Source of the DNA: Candidatus Zhuqueibacterota bacterium
GTDB lineage: Bacteria; Zhuqueibacterota; Zhuqueibacteria; Thermofontimicrobiales; Thiofontviventaceae
Assembly (NCBI GenBank): GCA_014729735.1
Contig: WJJN01000036.1
Coordinates: 1-22,562, forward strand
Length of the DNA: 22,562 nucleotides
Direction of reading: 5' to 3'
Shown: piece by piece, positions 1 through 8,548 of the stretch
Layout: each line of letters starts with the position of its first letter
How positions within the stretch are numbered: position 1 is the first letter of the stretch
Program-made: the position numbers and the translations under genes
The notes under the pieces: model-generated
What the model was told of the DNA's origin: nothing
The model's input: only the letters and a program-made list of their open reading frames with translations
Database searches by the model: none

Positions 1-1188
1 AAGGGAAAATACATTCAAGATGCGCTATTCCACCTCGCAGGACTTTATCATACGAATAATTCAGTCGACCAGGAAGTGGCGTTGAATTTTCTGAATCGCT
101 TACTGAACGAATTCCCTGAGAGCAGCCATATCTATCAATCTTATTTGCAGCGCGGCGATATTCTATATAAACAGGATAAATTCACTGACGCCAGGGAATC
201 ATACCTGACCGCTTTTGAACTGGCACAAAAAAGAGAACGAAAGCTTTATCCGAAAATGCAATCGATCATTTGTTTGTATCGCTCCGATCAGGTGGCAAAG
301 GCTGACGAAGAGATGAAGCAGTTCGACCGGGCATTCGATGACATAGATGAGTATCTCGGACAGATCGAAGTGGCAAAAGGAGATTACTATTTTGACCGGA
401 AATATTTTCAAACAGCGGAAGAAACTTATAAATCGGCTCGCTCCAAATTCAAAAAAACACAATTCGGTCCATTGGCTGAATTAAAGCTTGGGAAGTTGTA
501 TCTGACATTGAACAAGGATGAGGAAGCGCTGGAAATCCTCACGGAAATGCCGGAGAAGTATGAAGGGAATAAAGTCATTCCTGAAGTATACATTGCTTTG
601 GGAGAATTTTACTACTTCAAGGCGCGGCAGCCGGAGCACGCGATGCTGGCGTTCAAAAACGCAATCGAGCAGCCGAACATCGAGGAACCTGTGCTTTCGA
701 AGGGAATGAGCTACCTCATCAAAACATATTTCGATCTTGGCATGCTGGATCAGGCGTTGACATTGTCTCGAAAATATGTAGATCGTTTTCCTTTGGAGGA
801 AAATACGTTCGACATCCGTATTCAAATCGGGATTATTTACAATAAGCTGAATGAATACGACAGGGCGATCGATTATTTACGAAAATTGAAACGCGAAGCA
901 GACGAAGAAAGCGAGCCGCGTATCCAATACTGGATTGCAGATTGTTATTTTGAGCAAGGATTTTTTGAACAGGCGATTATCGAATATTTGAAAGTCCGCT
1001 ATCTATCCAAACCCACGAAATTGAATTGGGCAGTTACCGCACAATACAAAGCCGGATTGGCTTACATGAAATTAGACAAAAACGACGAAGCCAAACAGCT
1101 ATTCCGCAAAATCATTGCCGAGCAAGGCGCAGAGAGTCCGTTCGGAAAAGGCGCGCAGAAGAAGATTTACGAAATAGAACAGAAATAG
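1..1188 (+). CDS. Tetratricopeptide-repeat protein, 5'-truncated by the window
   Basis: The reading frame is already open at base 1 and runs 395 codons to a TAG at 1186-1188. The true start therefore lies outside the window, and the GTG at 76 is only an internal codon. The protein is almost entirely helical TPR-like units of about 34-38 residues with recurring small-residue/Tyr/Leu/Ala-Leu patterns, for example 'ALGEFYYFKARQPEHAMLAF', 'IGIIYNKLNEYDRAIDYLRK' and 'AGLAYMKLDKNDEAKQLFRK'. TPR arrays are protein-protein interaction scaffolds; this layout resembles YbgF/BamD-type envelope or cell-surface TPR proteins, but nothing here fixes the partner. No membrane segment or catalytic motif is visible in the part present. 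A 266-base gap separates it from the next gene, so it may belong to a different transcription unit. The TPR call is solid; the function is unknown. Confidence 0.85.
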   Translation, partial: KGKYIQDALFHLAGLYHTNNSVDQEVALNFLNRLLNEFPESSHIYQSYLQRGDILYKQDKFTDARESYLTAFELAQKRERKLYPKMQSIICLYRSDQVAKADEEMKQFDRAFDDIDEYLGQIEVAKGDYYFDRKYFQTAEETYKSARSKFKKTQFGPLAELKLGKLYLTLNKDEEALEILTEMPEKYEGNKVIPEVYIALGEFYYFKARQPEHAMLAFKNAIEQPNIEEPVLSKGMSYLIKTYFDLGMLDQALTLSRKYVDRFPLEENTFDIRIQIGIIYNKLNEYDRAIDYLRKLKREADEESEPRIQYWIADCYFEQGFFEQAIIEYLKVRYLSKPTKLNWAVTAQYKAGLAYMKLDKNDEAKQLFRKIIAEQGAESPFGKGAQKKIYEIEQK

Positions 1189-1454
1189 CTATACTCCTCA
1201 AAATTTTATATACCGATAATGGGAGCATTTTAATTCCGTAAAAAGGGCTCGCGCTGCAAATTAAATTATTGATATTACCATTAGAAAAATCAAATAAATA
1301 CATATATCACTTTTAAGCATTGTCGAACCGATTATGTCGTATGAAAAAAAAACATTTTCATTTTACGCAAATCTGCCATGGTGTTCGTATAGAGGAAACA
1401 GTTTTACCTAATGAAGATTTAATTGAACCAGAAACCTTGAGAGCCAGAGTATTT
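1189..1454 (+). other. Intergenic region, likely leader of the downstream gene block
   Basis: This is the longest non-coding stretch in the window if the next gene starts at 1455. It is AT-rich. A TTGATA at 1269-1274 could be a -35-like element, but no convincing -10 lies at 16-19 bases from it, and a GATAAT at 1215-1220 has no good -35. I see no strong hairpin with a T-run. The position makes it the natural place for the promoter of the long co-directional gene block that follows, but the promoter itself cannot be named from sequence alone. Confidence 0.35.
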
Positions 1455-2966
1455 ATGACCATAGCATCAGTGCGCAGCTACCGGTGTATTCTGTTCATTC
1501 TTATTTATAATGCTTTCTTCACGACAGGAATTCCGGCTCAAAGTTTACGTCCCCAGTACTATAATCCGGACGATGAGCGTTATAAATTTCTTGCCCTGAA
1601 GAAAGCAGAATTATATTTAAACGAAAGCAAATCAGGTTATGAACGTGCAAAATCATTATTTGAAAAGGGACTTATTTCCGAAGAAAAATATGAAAAGATA
1701 AAAGTCGAATACCAACATGCCGAAGTGACCTACCAGCAGGCATTATTAAATATTATATTTGATAAGCCCCACATTACCATCGAAAAAGCAATAAAGTATC
1801 AGACAAAAGAGGGTAAAAAACGGGTTAAACTAACTCTCCATAATACTGGCGGTGGATCGTTCGATCTGGAAAAGTTAAAAACGCTGGAGATGAAATCCGT
1901 TGCCGCAGAGTTGAATCCAAGAGAGTTAGTGGATGTTTATGTATCTCTTTTAAAAGACGAGACAATCATCGGACAACCGTACGAAGTGAATATACCGGTA
2001 TTCAGTTTCGGAGAACGTCGGATTGTTGATTTTGCGCTCCTTCAGGATTTGGATGAAGTTATAGTCTCCATAAATTTTGCAGACAAGATTGATAGCAAAA
2101 AAATCATGCTTGAAAAAGATGCCAGCATGAATATTGTTACCATGAACTCGATCCAATTTTCTCAGGAAGCTGATTTAGGAAACAAGGCGACTTTTGATTT
2201 GATTCTGGAGCGATTCACCAGTGATAACAATATTTTTAAACTGGATGTGATCAACCTGCCTCGGGAGATTATTCATGAATTCACTGATCCAGAGACCGGC
2301 GCACGGTTATCCCAAGTCAAATTTACCGAAGGCGTTACGAATCGGAATCTCTCTCTTACATTATACCTACCGGAAACTACAACAGACGAAATTCAAATTG
2401 ACAAGCCATTGTCGTTTTTCGCGCTTGTCATGGATGAATTTGCTCAGAAAGAGCTGCGGAGTCTGGAATACAAAAATGAGCGAAATATCGATAAGATAAA
2501 TGCGGGAAAAGTGAAACTCGAACTAATTCCGCGCGGCGTTGGAAAAATTGTTCTAAAAACTGTCAACTTGTATTTTGAAATCCGACCTGACGAAATTGTT
2601 TCGATGAAGGTTGTCGTACGCAATGAAGGAACACGTCGCCTGGACAATATACGGATTAAAACAGATAATCCGTTAAATTGGATTTCAGAAATCGAACCGG
2701 ACTTGATTGATAGTTTGCCGCCGGATAAAGAGAAGATGGTTGCTTTGAAATTTATTCCGCCGGAAAATGTAACAGTCGGTGATTATGAGGTCAAGATCAG
2801 AACAGAGTCCATTTCCAATATGCGAATGGTTGAATCTGAAGAAAAAATCGTTCGCATCCATATTATCTCAGCAGCCAATATTTGGGGAAGCATCTTTCTT
2901 GCACTTTTACTCATTGGAATGATTGTAGGTATTGTCGTGTTCGGTATACGAATTAGCCGCAGATAG
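1455..2966 (+). CDS. Secreted, membrane-anchored NEW3-domain protein
   Basis: The frame is open from 1320, but I place the start at ATG 1455 (503 residues). It gives a classical signal peptide: a short basic N-terminus, a hydrophobic stretch around residues 11-24, and a likely cleavage near the Ala-Gln at 28-29. The upstream alternatives (TTG 1320, ATG 1341) add a polar stretch and have no Shine-Dalgarno. Residues about 45-100 are helical and charged, coiled-coil-like. The middle looks beta-rich. Residues about 374-465 match the NEW3 pattern (beta-sandwich, 'VRNEGTRRLDNI', 'VTVGDYEVKIRTES'). The last 30 residues are a single transmembrane helix followed by a short basic tail, so the bulk faces the outside. 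Genes of this type often precede NatA/NatB-like ABC transporters, as here, 18 bases before an ATPase gene. It probably assists that transporter (inference). Confidence 0.75.
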   Translation: MTIASVRSYRCILFILIYNAFFTTGIPAQSLRPQYYNPDDERYKFLALKKAELYLNESKSGYERAKSLFEKGLISEEKYEKIKVEYQHAEVTYQQALLNIIFDKPHITIEKAIKYQTKEGKKRVKLTLHNTGGGSFDLEKLKTLEMKSVAAELNPRELVDVYVSLLKDETIIGQPYEVNIPVFSFGERRIVDFALLQDLDEVIVSINFADKIDSKKIMLEKDASMNIVTMNSIQFSQEADLGNKATFDLILERFTSDNNIFKLDVINLPREIIHEFTDPETGARLSQVKFTEGVTNRNLSLTLYLPETTTDEIQIDKPLSFFALVMDEFAQKELRSLEYKNERNIDKINAGKVKLELIPRGVGKIVLKTVNLYFEIRPDEIVSMKVVVRNEGTRRLDNIRIKTDNPLNWISEIEPDLIDSLPPDKEKMVALKFIPPENVTVGDYEVKIRTESISNMRMVESEEKIVRIHIISAANIWGSIFLALLLIGMIVGIVVFGIRISRR

Positions 2967-2984
2967 GGTTCTTCAGGGGGATTT

Positions 2985-3704
2985 ATGCTTCGGATTACAG
3001 ATCTCACAAAAATATTTAATTCCACAGTTAGAGCTGTAGATGGTCTCAATCTCGAGGTCGCTTCGGGAGAGGTCTATACGATGCTCGGTGCAAATGGCGC
3101 AGGAAAAACCACGACAATTAACCTCATTTTGAACTTTATTGAACCAACCTCTGGTGAAATCTGGGTGAATGACATTAATGTAGTCAAAAATCCTTTAGAT
3201 GCCAAAAGGAATTTGGCGTATGTTTCGGAAAATGTTATGCTATATGAAAATTTGAATGCATATCAAAATTTGGGATTTTTTGCTGAACTGGCGGGTAAGA
3301 AGCAGATTAGATTTGATGAGATGAATCAGATACTAAATCGTGTCGGCTTAACCAAAGAACAATGCCATAGAAAGTTGAAAACCTATTCAAAAGGGATGCG
3401 GCAAAAATGCGGTATTGCGATTGCAATTTTAAAACAAGCAAAATTGATTCTTCTAGATGAACCCACATCCGGGCTGGATCCGAAAAGCGGGAAAGAATTT
3501 TTAGATTTATTGTGTGAATTTCGAGAAGAGGGAAAGACTGTTTTTATGACCACCCATGATATTTTTCGGGCGCGGGCGATTGCCGATAAAATCGGTATCA
3601 TGAATGACGGAAAATTATTGCGCGAAATCACGCGATCTGAAATTGAATCGATTAATCTCGAAAAAATTTATATAGAATATATTGACCAGAAAACTGCCGC
3701 CTAA
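2985..3704 (+). CDS. ABC transporter ATP-binding protein (NatA/CcmA type)
   Basis: This 239-residue, single nucleotide-binding domain powers the permease encoded just downstream. All ABC ATPase motifs are visible: Walker A G35-T43 (GANGAGKTT), a signature variant Y-S135-K-G137-M-R-Q (the canonical LSGGQ has G where K136 sits), Walker B ending D158-E159 within LILLDEPTSGLD, and the H-loop His191 in MTTHD. The length is normal for stand-alone ABC-2 family ATPases. Start ATG 2985 follows a clear AGGGGG Shine-Dalgarno. It is packed between the NEW3 membrane protein (18-base gap) and the permease (21-base gap), so the three probably form one complex. The substrate is not evident; lipid, peptide or drug export, or surface-protein handling, are all possible. 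It could serve as self-protection for the peptide product made downstream, but this is speculation. Confidence 0.92.
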   Translation: MLRITDLTKIFNSTVRAVDGLNLEVASGEVYTMLGANGAGKTTTINLILNFIEPTSGEIWVNDINVVKNPLDAKRNLAYVSENVMLYENLNAYQNLGFFAELAGKKQIRFDEMNQILNRVGLTKEQCHRKLKTYSKGMRQKCGIAIAILKQAKLILLDEPTSGLDPKSGKEFLDLLCEFREEGKTVFMTTHDIFRARAIADKIGIMNDGKLLREITRSEIESINLEKIYIEYIDQKTAA

Positions 3705-3725
3705 TTTATACTTAAGGAATTTTTC

Positions 3726-5096
3726 ATGATCTGGGCTGTTGCAAAAAATGAAATCCGTATTAATATGATGTCATTGAAATTCAATTTGTTAGCTTTATTG
3801 TGCCTGTTGATTTTCATTGTTGGTTCCTATTCGATGGTTGTTCAATTCAATTCTAAAATGCGGGATTATGCTAACAATAAGAAAAGCCATCTCCAGGAAT
3901 TAGAGCTTCAGGATTCATTCGATCAGTTAGCAATTTACGGAATGAAGATCGACAGACCACCGGAACCGATGAGCATATTTGCAAGTGGTATGGAATCCGT
4001 GAAAAGCAGAATTTATAAAGTTAACATCATGGAAATTACGCCCATGGGCGGAAGCGATCATGAACGTAATCCATTCGTCGGATTGAATGGCTCGCTTGAC
4101 ATTCTTTTCTTGATTAAGTTTGTGTTAAGCCTGGTTGTGATATTAGGTGCATATGATATAATCGCTAAAGAGCAAGAAAATAGCCTGATTAAACTCAATT
4201 TTTCTTTCAATCTATCCAGATATGAATACATTCTGGGGAAGTACCTTGGCAATTTCATGACACTGGGTGCAGCTTTCACAATATCGTTCATAATCTCGAC
4301 GCTGATATTTATTATTGAGCTCCAGGCATCTTTTATGACCGAGGAATGGCTTAGAATTCTATTGATCTATCTGATTTCTCTTACATTTATTTCCGTTTTC
4401 ATTCTATGCTGCCTACTTGTATCGAGCATTTTTTCATCTTCGAATATCGCGTTGTTAAGTGGTATGCTTATCTGGATGTTTTTTACTATTGTTATTCCTT
4501 ATAGTGTACCATATCTTATTGAACTTTTTAAATCACCACCATCGATCTCGGAAATGCAAATACGATTATTCAATATTAATAAACAATGTAATGAAAATGC
4601 CATAAATCGGATAAAAGAATATTATAACGAAACCCATGAGCGCCCCTCGAAAGAATGGGTTGCTAATTTGCGAGAGGAACTTTTAATAGAGAGTTATTCT
4701 GATAAAAAAAATATTAAAATCGATTATGATAACAAATTGCAAAGTTTTCTAACACTGGCAAAAAATATTGCCAGAATTTCCCCAACCAGTGCGTATCAAT
4801 CATGCGTACAAATACTCTCGAACACAGACATAAATTCAGAAAATCGATTTATGAATCGCCTGGATTTGTTTCAATCTGAATTTATGAATTATGTAAATAA
4901 AAAGATGTCGACCGGAGCCCCCCTTAGTCAATTAGATAAAATTAACCTGTCTAAAACGACTACATTCAATCAAAATTACAAAAATCCATTATCTGTTTCA
5001 CTTGATATGTGTTTGTGGGATATATGTTTACTCATATTTTATAACATGCTTTTTCTTGTTGCTTCTGTTTTTATATTTAACATAAAAAGTTTTTAA
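3726..5096 (+). CDS. ABC-2 type transporter permease with large extracytoplasmic regions
   Basis: This 456-residue membrane protein has about six predicted helices: roughly residues 17-38, 130-150, 180-200, 215-240, 245-270 and a last one near 430-453. Two large soluble regions lie between helices 1 and 2 and between helices 5 and 6. This layout, with helix 1 near the N-terminus and a long loop before helix 2, is that of ABC-2 permeases of the DUF3526/gliding-export style. Start ATG 3726 has an AAGGA ribosome site at a normal distance. It follows the ATPase gene by 21 bases and is surely its partner. The sequence gives no substrate. No frameshift or gap is seen, and the gene is complete. Confidence 0.85.
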   Translation: MIWAVAKNEIRINMMSLKFNLLALLCLLIFIVGSYSMVVQFNSKMRDYANNKKSHLQELELQDSFDQLAIYGMKIDRPPEPMSIFASGMESVKSRIYKVNIMEITPMGGSDHERNPFVGLNGSLDILFLIKFVLSLVVILGAYDIIAKEQENSLIKLNFSFNLSRYEYILGKYLGNFMTLGAAFTISFIISTLIFIIELQASFMTEEWLRILLIYLISLTFISVFILCCLLVSSIFSSSNIALLSGMLIWMFFTIVIPYSVPYLIELFKSPPSISEMQIRLFNINKQCNENAINRIKEYYNETHERPSKEWVANLREELLIESYSDKKNIKIDYDNKLQSFLTLAKNIARISPTSAYQSCVQILSNTDINSENRFMNRLDLFQSEFMNYVNKKMSTGAPLSQLDKINLSKTTTFNQNYKNPLSVSLDMCLWDICLLIFYNMLFLVASVFIFNIKSF

Positions 5097-5140
5097 CGGT
5101 CCCATACTAAATAGAATTGAATTTCTGTAAGGATAACTGT

Positions 5141-6859
5141 ATGCATTACAAAAATCGAATAGCACTTATCTTGAACTTGTTTATTGTTGCAAGTCTGATG
5201 CTCTTACGTTGTAGTCAAAACGGGCAACCGGATGTGTCATTTGTATTCATTGGTGACAACCGACCTGCGACTGCAGGTGGCGAGCAACCGGCTGTTTTCT
5301 CACGTCTGGTAAGGGAAATAAATTTGTTGAATCCTGATTTTGTCATTCATGGCGGGGACATGATTTTTAGTGTGACGGATGATGATTCTGTTTTGAATGA
5401 GCAATGGAGAGACTTTCACGATATATTCGATGTAGTACAGGCGAAAAAGCATTATGTCCCGGGTAATCACGAGTTCTGGAATGAACTAAGCCATTCTCAG
5501 TACAAAAAGGAAATAGGAAAACGCTATTATTCGTTTGTTGTAAAAAAGCATCTGTTCATCATTTTCGATAATGTGGAAACGAACGAGGATTCTCTTAATC
5601 GGGAAATTGAATGGTTTGAAAATTTGCTAAAAGATTCGTCTCATTATAAAACCATCAGCCTTTTTGCACATTACCCGATTGTACAGCGACCCGAATTGTA
5701 TCTGCATCCTCTGGATATGAGTCGGGAGTTTCGAAATAAATTGTTAAAATTGATTGAGACTTATAATGTGCAAACGGTTTTTTGTTCACATTTGCATCTA
5801 TTCAGTAAAAGCACTTACAAGAATATGACACAGTATATATCCGGTGGTGCCGGGGCTCCGCTATTGGAAAACGTGGATGAAGGAGTTTATCATCATTTCT
5901 TGCATGTGAAGATTTATGGAAATAAAGTCCATGTGGATGTTAAAAAAGAAGGGGATGTGTTAAAATCGATTTATGAACAACATGAAGACGCTTTGTTCAA
6001 GTATACAGTTTATGTTCCGCATCAATGGAAAAAGAACGTGATTTCGATGTCACTGAAACTGTCACACGTTATTTTCGAGAATCCAAAATCACTGAATTCA
6101 CTGACGATCAAATGCTGGAAACGGAAAGAATACACAACTCCGCGAATTTTAATTACAAAGTTGAACAAACCATATCGGCAAAAAGGCGATGTGCTTTCTG
6201 CGGGTTATTTTAATTTACGAGGCAACAAAGGGTACGAAACAGTTATAAGTCAGGAACAGGGATTATTGAAATACTATTGTTTTATGAAACGGGATAATGT
6301 CTATTTAATGGAAATGGCATTAGTTGATACCAGCAAGCGGAAGCAGATGGAAGATTTTGTGAACATTTTGAATAACTTTGATATTCTGCTGGAATCCTAT
6401 CCCAGAACATTTACAGATGAAGAAATCGGATTCAGCTATGATGTGCCGGAAGAATGGGAATTCACGTCCATTACGCGGGGAAGACGATCAATTCGAATAA
6501 TGATAAATCGTATGATAGGTGAGGACGTCGATGTAACAAAAGAACCACAGGTTTTTCTCGATGTCCGGAAAAATAAAATGGGACTTAATGCCCGTGATAT
6601 CATTCTGGAATCTGTACAAAGAATGAAATCTCAAAAAATGCCGGTCAAAATAATTGATGAAAGTGAATCAAATCTGTCGAATTTGAAAGGATTCTCAATG
6701 CTGCTTGATCTTTCGGAAAGTGGTAATTTTTTTCAGCGTAGAATTATTTGCTACACAAAGGATAAATCATATCTGCGATTCATAATAGATACACATCGGC
6801 AGAAGGATGATATTCTAAAATTATCGCGACGAATTGAACAGAGCCTGAACATATTATAA
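5141..6859 (+). CDS. Exported calcineurin-like metallophosphoesterase with two PsbP/DcrB-like modules
   Basis: Start ATG 5141 (572 residues) has an AAGGA site; a TTG at 5117 in the same frame lacks one. The N-terminus is a signal sequence ending in L-L-R-C, so it may be a lipoprotein, although Arg before the Cys is not canonical. Residues about 33-260 carry the metallophosphoesterase metal ligands: D39 (in GDNR, so the usual DxH is DxR), D73 (HGGD), N109-H110-E111 (GNHE), H177 (FAHYP), and H217/H219 (SHLH). The C-terminal half contains two segments, from about residue 290 and from about 430, each opening with a 'VPxxW' and predicted alpha/beta, reminiscent of PsbP/DcrB/Mog1-like folds (fold guess). 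It probably hydrolyses a phosphoester outside the cytoplasm. It sits between the ABC-2 operon and the first radical SAM gene; a link to the peptide pathway is unproven. Confidence 0.82.
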   Translation: MHYKNRIALILNLFIVASLMLLRCSQNGQPDVSFVFIGDNRPATAGGEQPAVFSRLVREINLLNPDFVIHGGDMIFSVTDDDSVLNEQWRDFHDIFDVVQAKKHYVPGNHEFWNELSHSQYKKEIGKRYYSFVVKKHLFIIFDNVETNEDSLNREIEWFENLLKDSSHYKTISLFAHYPIVQRPELYLHPLDMSREFRNKLLKLIETYNVQTVFCSHLHLFSKSTYKNMTQYISGGAGAPLLENVDEGVYHHFLHVKIYGNKVHVDVKKEGDVLKSIYEQHEDALFKYTVYVPHQWKKNVISMSLKLSHVIFENPKSLNSLTIKCWKRKEYTTPRILITKLNKPYRQKGDVLSAGYFNLRGNKGYETVISQEQGLLKYYCFMKRDNVYLMEMALVDTSKRKQMEDFVNILNNFDILLESYPRTFTDEEIGFSYDVPEEWEFTSITRGRRSIRIMINRMIGEDVDVTKEPQVFLDVRKNKMGLNARDIILESVQRMKSQKMPVKIIDESESNLSNLKGFSMLLDLSESGNFFQRRIICYTKDKSYLRFIIDTHRQKDDILKLSRRIEQSLNIL

Positions 6860-6882
6860 ATAGAAAAAGGGATTCGGAGGTC

Positions 6883-8223
6883 ATGAAAAAAATAAAAAAT
6901 GTACTTCTAGTTCAGATGACGACGTCGAAATGGTATGCCAATAAGAAAAACTACAAACTAACTCGTATTCCTCCCATTGGAATACTATCCATATCCTCAT
7001 ATCTAAGAATGAATGGCTTTCCCAATACCAGGGTAATAGACTTTTCAGCAAACAGGAGTGAAAATTCAGTCACATATACAAGAGACACATATCGTGACAT
7101 TATTGTGAAAAATGATATCGATGTTGTAGGTATTAGCGTTTATGCAGAGAGCTATCGACATGCGCTGGAATTGGCAAAATTTACCAGCGAGATCAATCCA
7201 AAAATAAAAATTTTAGTCGGTGGCGCGTTTGCAACTTTTACAGCCGATGAATTTCTTGGTAATGAATATATCGATTTCGCTGTAATTGGTGAAGGCGAAG
7301 TGACGATGCTTGAGCTTATGCTGCATTTCAACTATCCGGATCAGTTCCCGTTGGCTGCCATTAAGGGATTGGCATTTAAAAATGAACAGGGGAAAGTACA
7401 AATCAATCCCAGACGTAATCCCATCAAAAATCTGGATGTGCTGCCTCTGTATGACCGGGCGCAGGATAATTCCGATTATTATGAACCATCGATAAACAGC
7501 AGCCGCGGATGTCCTGGAAATTGCATTTATTGTTCATCCCGTGCGATGTGGGGCAAAAAATATCGTCGCCGATCATCGGAGAGTGTCTTTTCAGAAATAT
7601 ATTATCTCCATAAAAAGCATGGCGAAATTTCCAAGCTAAATTTTGCTGAAGATACATTTACGGCATCTCCGGCGCGGGTGCGGGCAATTTGCCGAATGAT
7701 CAAAGCTGCCGGAATCAAGCTCAAATTTTGGTGCGAGTCCCGCGTCGATGTATTGACAAAGGACCTGCTTAAAGAAATGCAGGAAGCTGGGCTGTTATCC
7801 GTACAAATTGGGATCGAGAGCGGGGTGCAGGAAATTATCGACAGCATCAATAAAAATATTACACTCGAAAAAGTTGAGCAAGTATTACAGTGGATTAAGG
7901 AACTTGGTATATATCGCGTCCATTGCGGATTTATGATAGGGCACCCGCTTGATACACATGAAACAGTGCAAAGGACAATCGACTTTGCAAATTATATACA
8001 GAAGGAGTATGGTGCGAGTGTTGAAGTTGGTATCAACACGCCATTTCCCGGAACCTTTGAATTTGATCATGCCGATGAACTCGGTTTAAAAATTCACACC
8101 TATGATTGGAATCAATATGTCCTGTATCAGGGAATTATGGATACAAAACATCTGACTCGTGATGATTTGCACCGCTATGTTTTGAAATTCAGAGAAAAAA
8201 ACAGACCGGTACAAACAACTTAG
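6883..8223 (+). CDS. B12-binding radical SAM protein (first copy)
   Basis: This 446-residue protein has an N-terminal cobalamin-binding-like Rossmann domain (about residues 5-150, with the typical 'ILVGGAFATF' and 'VIGEGEVTMLEL' elements) followed by a radical SAM TIM barrel. The [4Fe-4S] ligands are C210, C214 and C217 (RGCPGNCIYC), the standard CX3CX2C. No DxHxxG motif is seen, as is common in this class. Family members do C-methylation, ring contraction, thioether insertion and other SAM-radical reactions; in RiPP pathways (PoyB/PoyC, bottromycin enzymes) they methylate unactivated carbons. Start ATG 6883 follows GGAGG. It stands 24 bases before the PqqD-like gene, which ties it to peptide modification. 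It is clearly distinct from the pair at 12177 and 13766: it lacks their 'DDNF' strand motif and has 'EDTFTA' there. Confidence 0.9.
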   Translation: MKKIKNVLLVQMTTSKWYANKKNYKLTRIPPIGILSISSYLRMNGFPNTRVIDFSANRSENSVTYTRDTYRDIIVKNDIDVVGISVYAESYRHALELAKFTSEINPKIKILVGGAFATFTADEFLGNEYIDFAVIGEGEVTMLELMLHFNYPDQFPLAAIKGLAFKNEQGKVQINPRRNPIKNLDVLPLYDRAQDNSDYYEPSINSSRGCPGNCIYCSSRAMWGKKYRRRSSESVFSEIYYLHKKHGEISKLNFAEDTFTASPARVRAICRMIKAAGIKLKFWCESRVDVLTKDLLKEMQEAGLLSVQIGIESGVQEIIDSINKNITLEKVEQVLQWIKELGIYRVHCGFMIGHPLDTHETVQRTIDFANYIQKEYGASVEVGINTPFPGTFEFDHADELGLKIHTYDWNQYVLYQGIMDTKHLTRDDLHRYVLKFREKNRPVQTT

Positions 8224-8247
8224 CAAACAAAAGCGAAAGGATTAATT

Positions 8248-8514
8248 ATGATTGAGTTATCAAAAGTGCCTTGCAAAACAACATATCTCTGGGATTCGAA
8301 AGAAACCGGAGAAATCATACTTGGCACAAATAGCCAGTGTATCCTGAACAAATCAGCGAGTTATATTTGGAATTTAATCGATGAGAAAAATAGCATTCAG
8401 GATATCGTTGACAATTGTGCACAAAAAAAGATTGAAAAAGAAAAAGTAATTGCAACTATTCATGACCTGGAAAAAATGGGCTATGTGTCTTATGTCACAA
8501 GCCTGTGGGAATAG
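8248..8514 (+). CDS. PqqD-like RiPP recognition protein (stand-alone RRE)
   Basis: This 88-residue protein has the PqqD pattern: an N-terminal beta-strand region with 'GEIILGTNSQCILNKSASYI', an 'IWNLIDEKNSIQDIVDNC' helix-turn, and a C-terminal 'VIATIHDLEKMGYV' helix (in known structures, three beta strands then a winged-helix bundle). PqqD-type RiPP recognition elements bind the leader peptide and bring it to radical SAM or other modifying enzymes. The Shine-Dalgarno AAAGGA precedes ATG 8248. It lies between the first B12 radical SAM gene and the SPASM gene, and the SPASM protein has its own fused copy, so the cluster encodes two recognition modules. The family call is strong on motif and context; which enzyme it serves is inference. 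Confidence 0.85.
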   Translation: MIELSKVPCKTTYLWDSKETGEIILGTNSQCILNKSASYIWNLIDEKNSIQDIVDNCAQKKIEKEKVIATIHDLEKMGYVSYVTSLWE

Positions 8515-8548
8515 AACTAACAGCATATAATTGTCAGGAGAATTATAT

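Noticed and set aside
1269..1300. Sigma-70-like promoter with TTGATA
   Set aside because: No acceptable -10 hexamer at 16-19 bases; too weak to annotate as a promoter.
1320..1454. N-terminal extension of the NEW3 protein from TTG 1320 or ATG 1341
   Set aside because: No ribosome site, polar sequence, and it would bury the signal peptide that begins at ATG 1455.
6025..6213. Possible frameshift or extra gene inside the phosphoesterase (alternative + frame open)
   Set aside because: The main frame continues without a stop and keeps the alternating pattern and a VPxxW module across this stretch; the other frame looks like a shadow.
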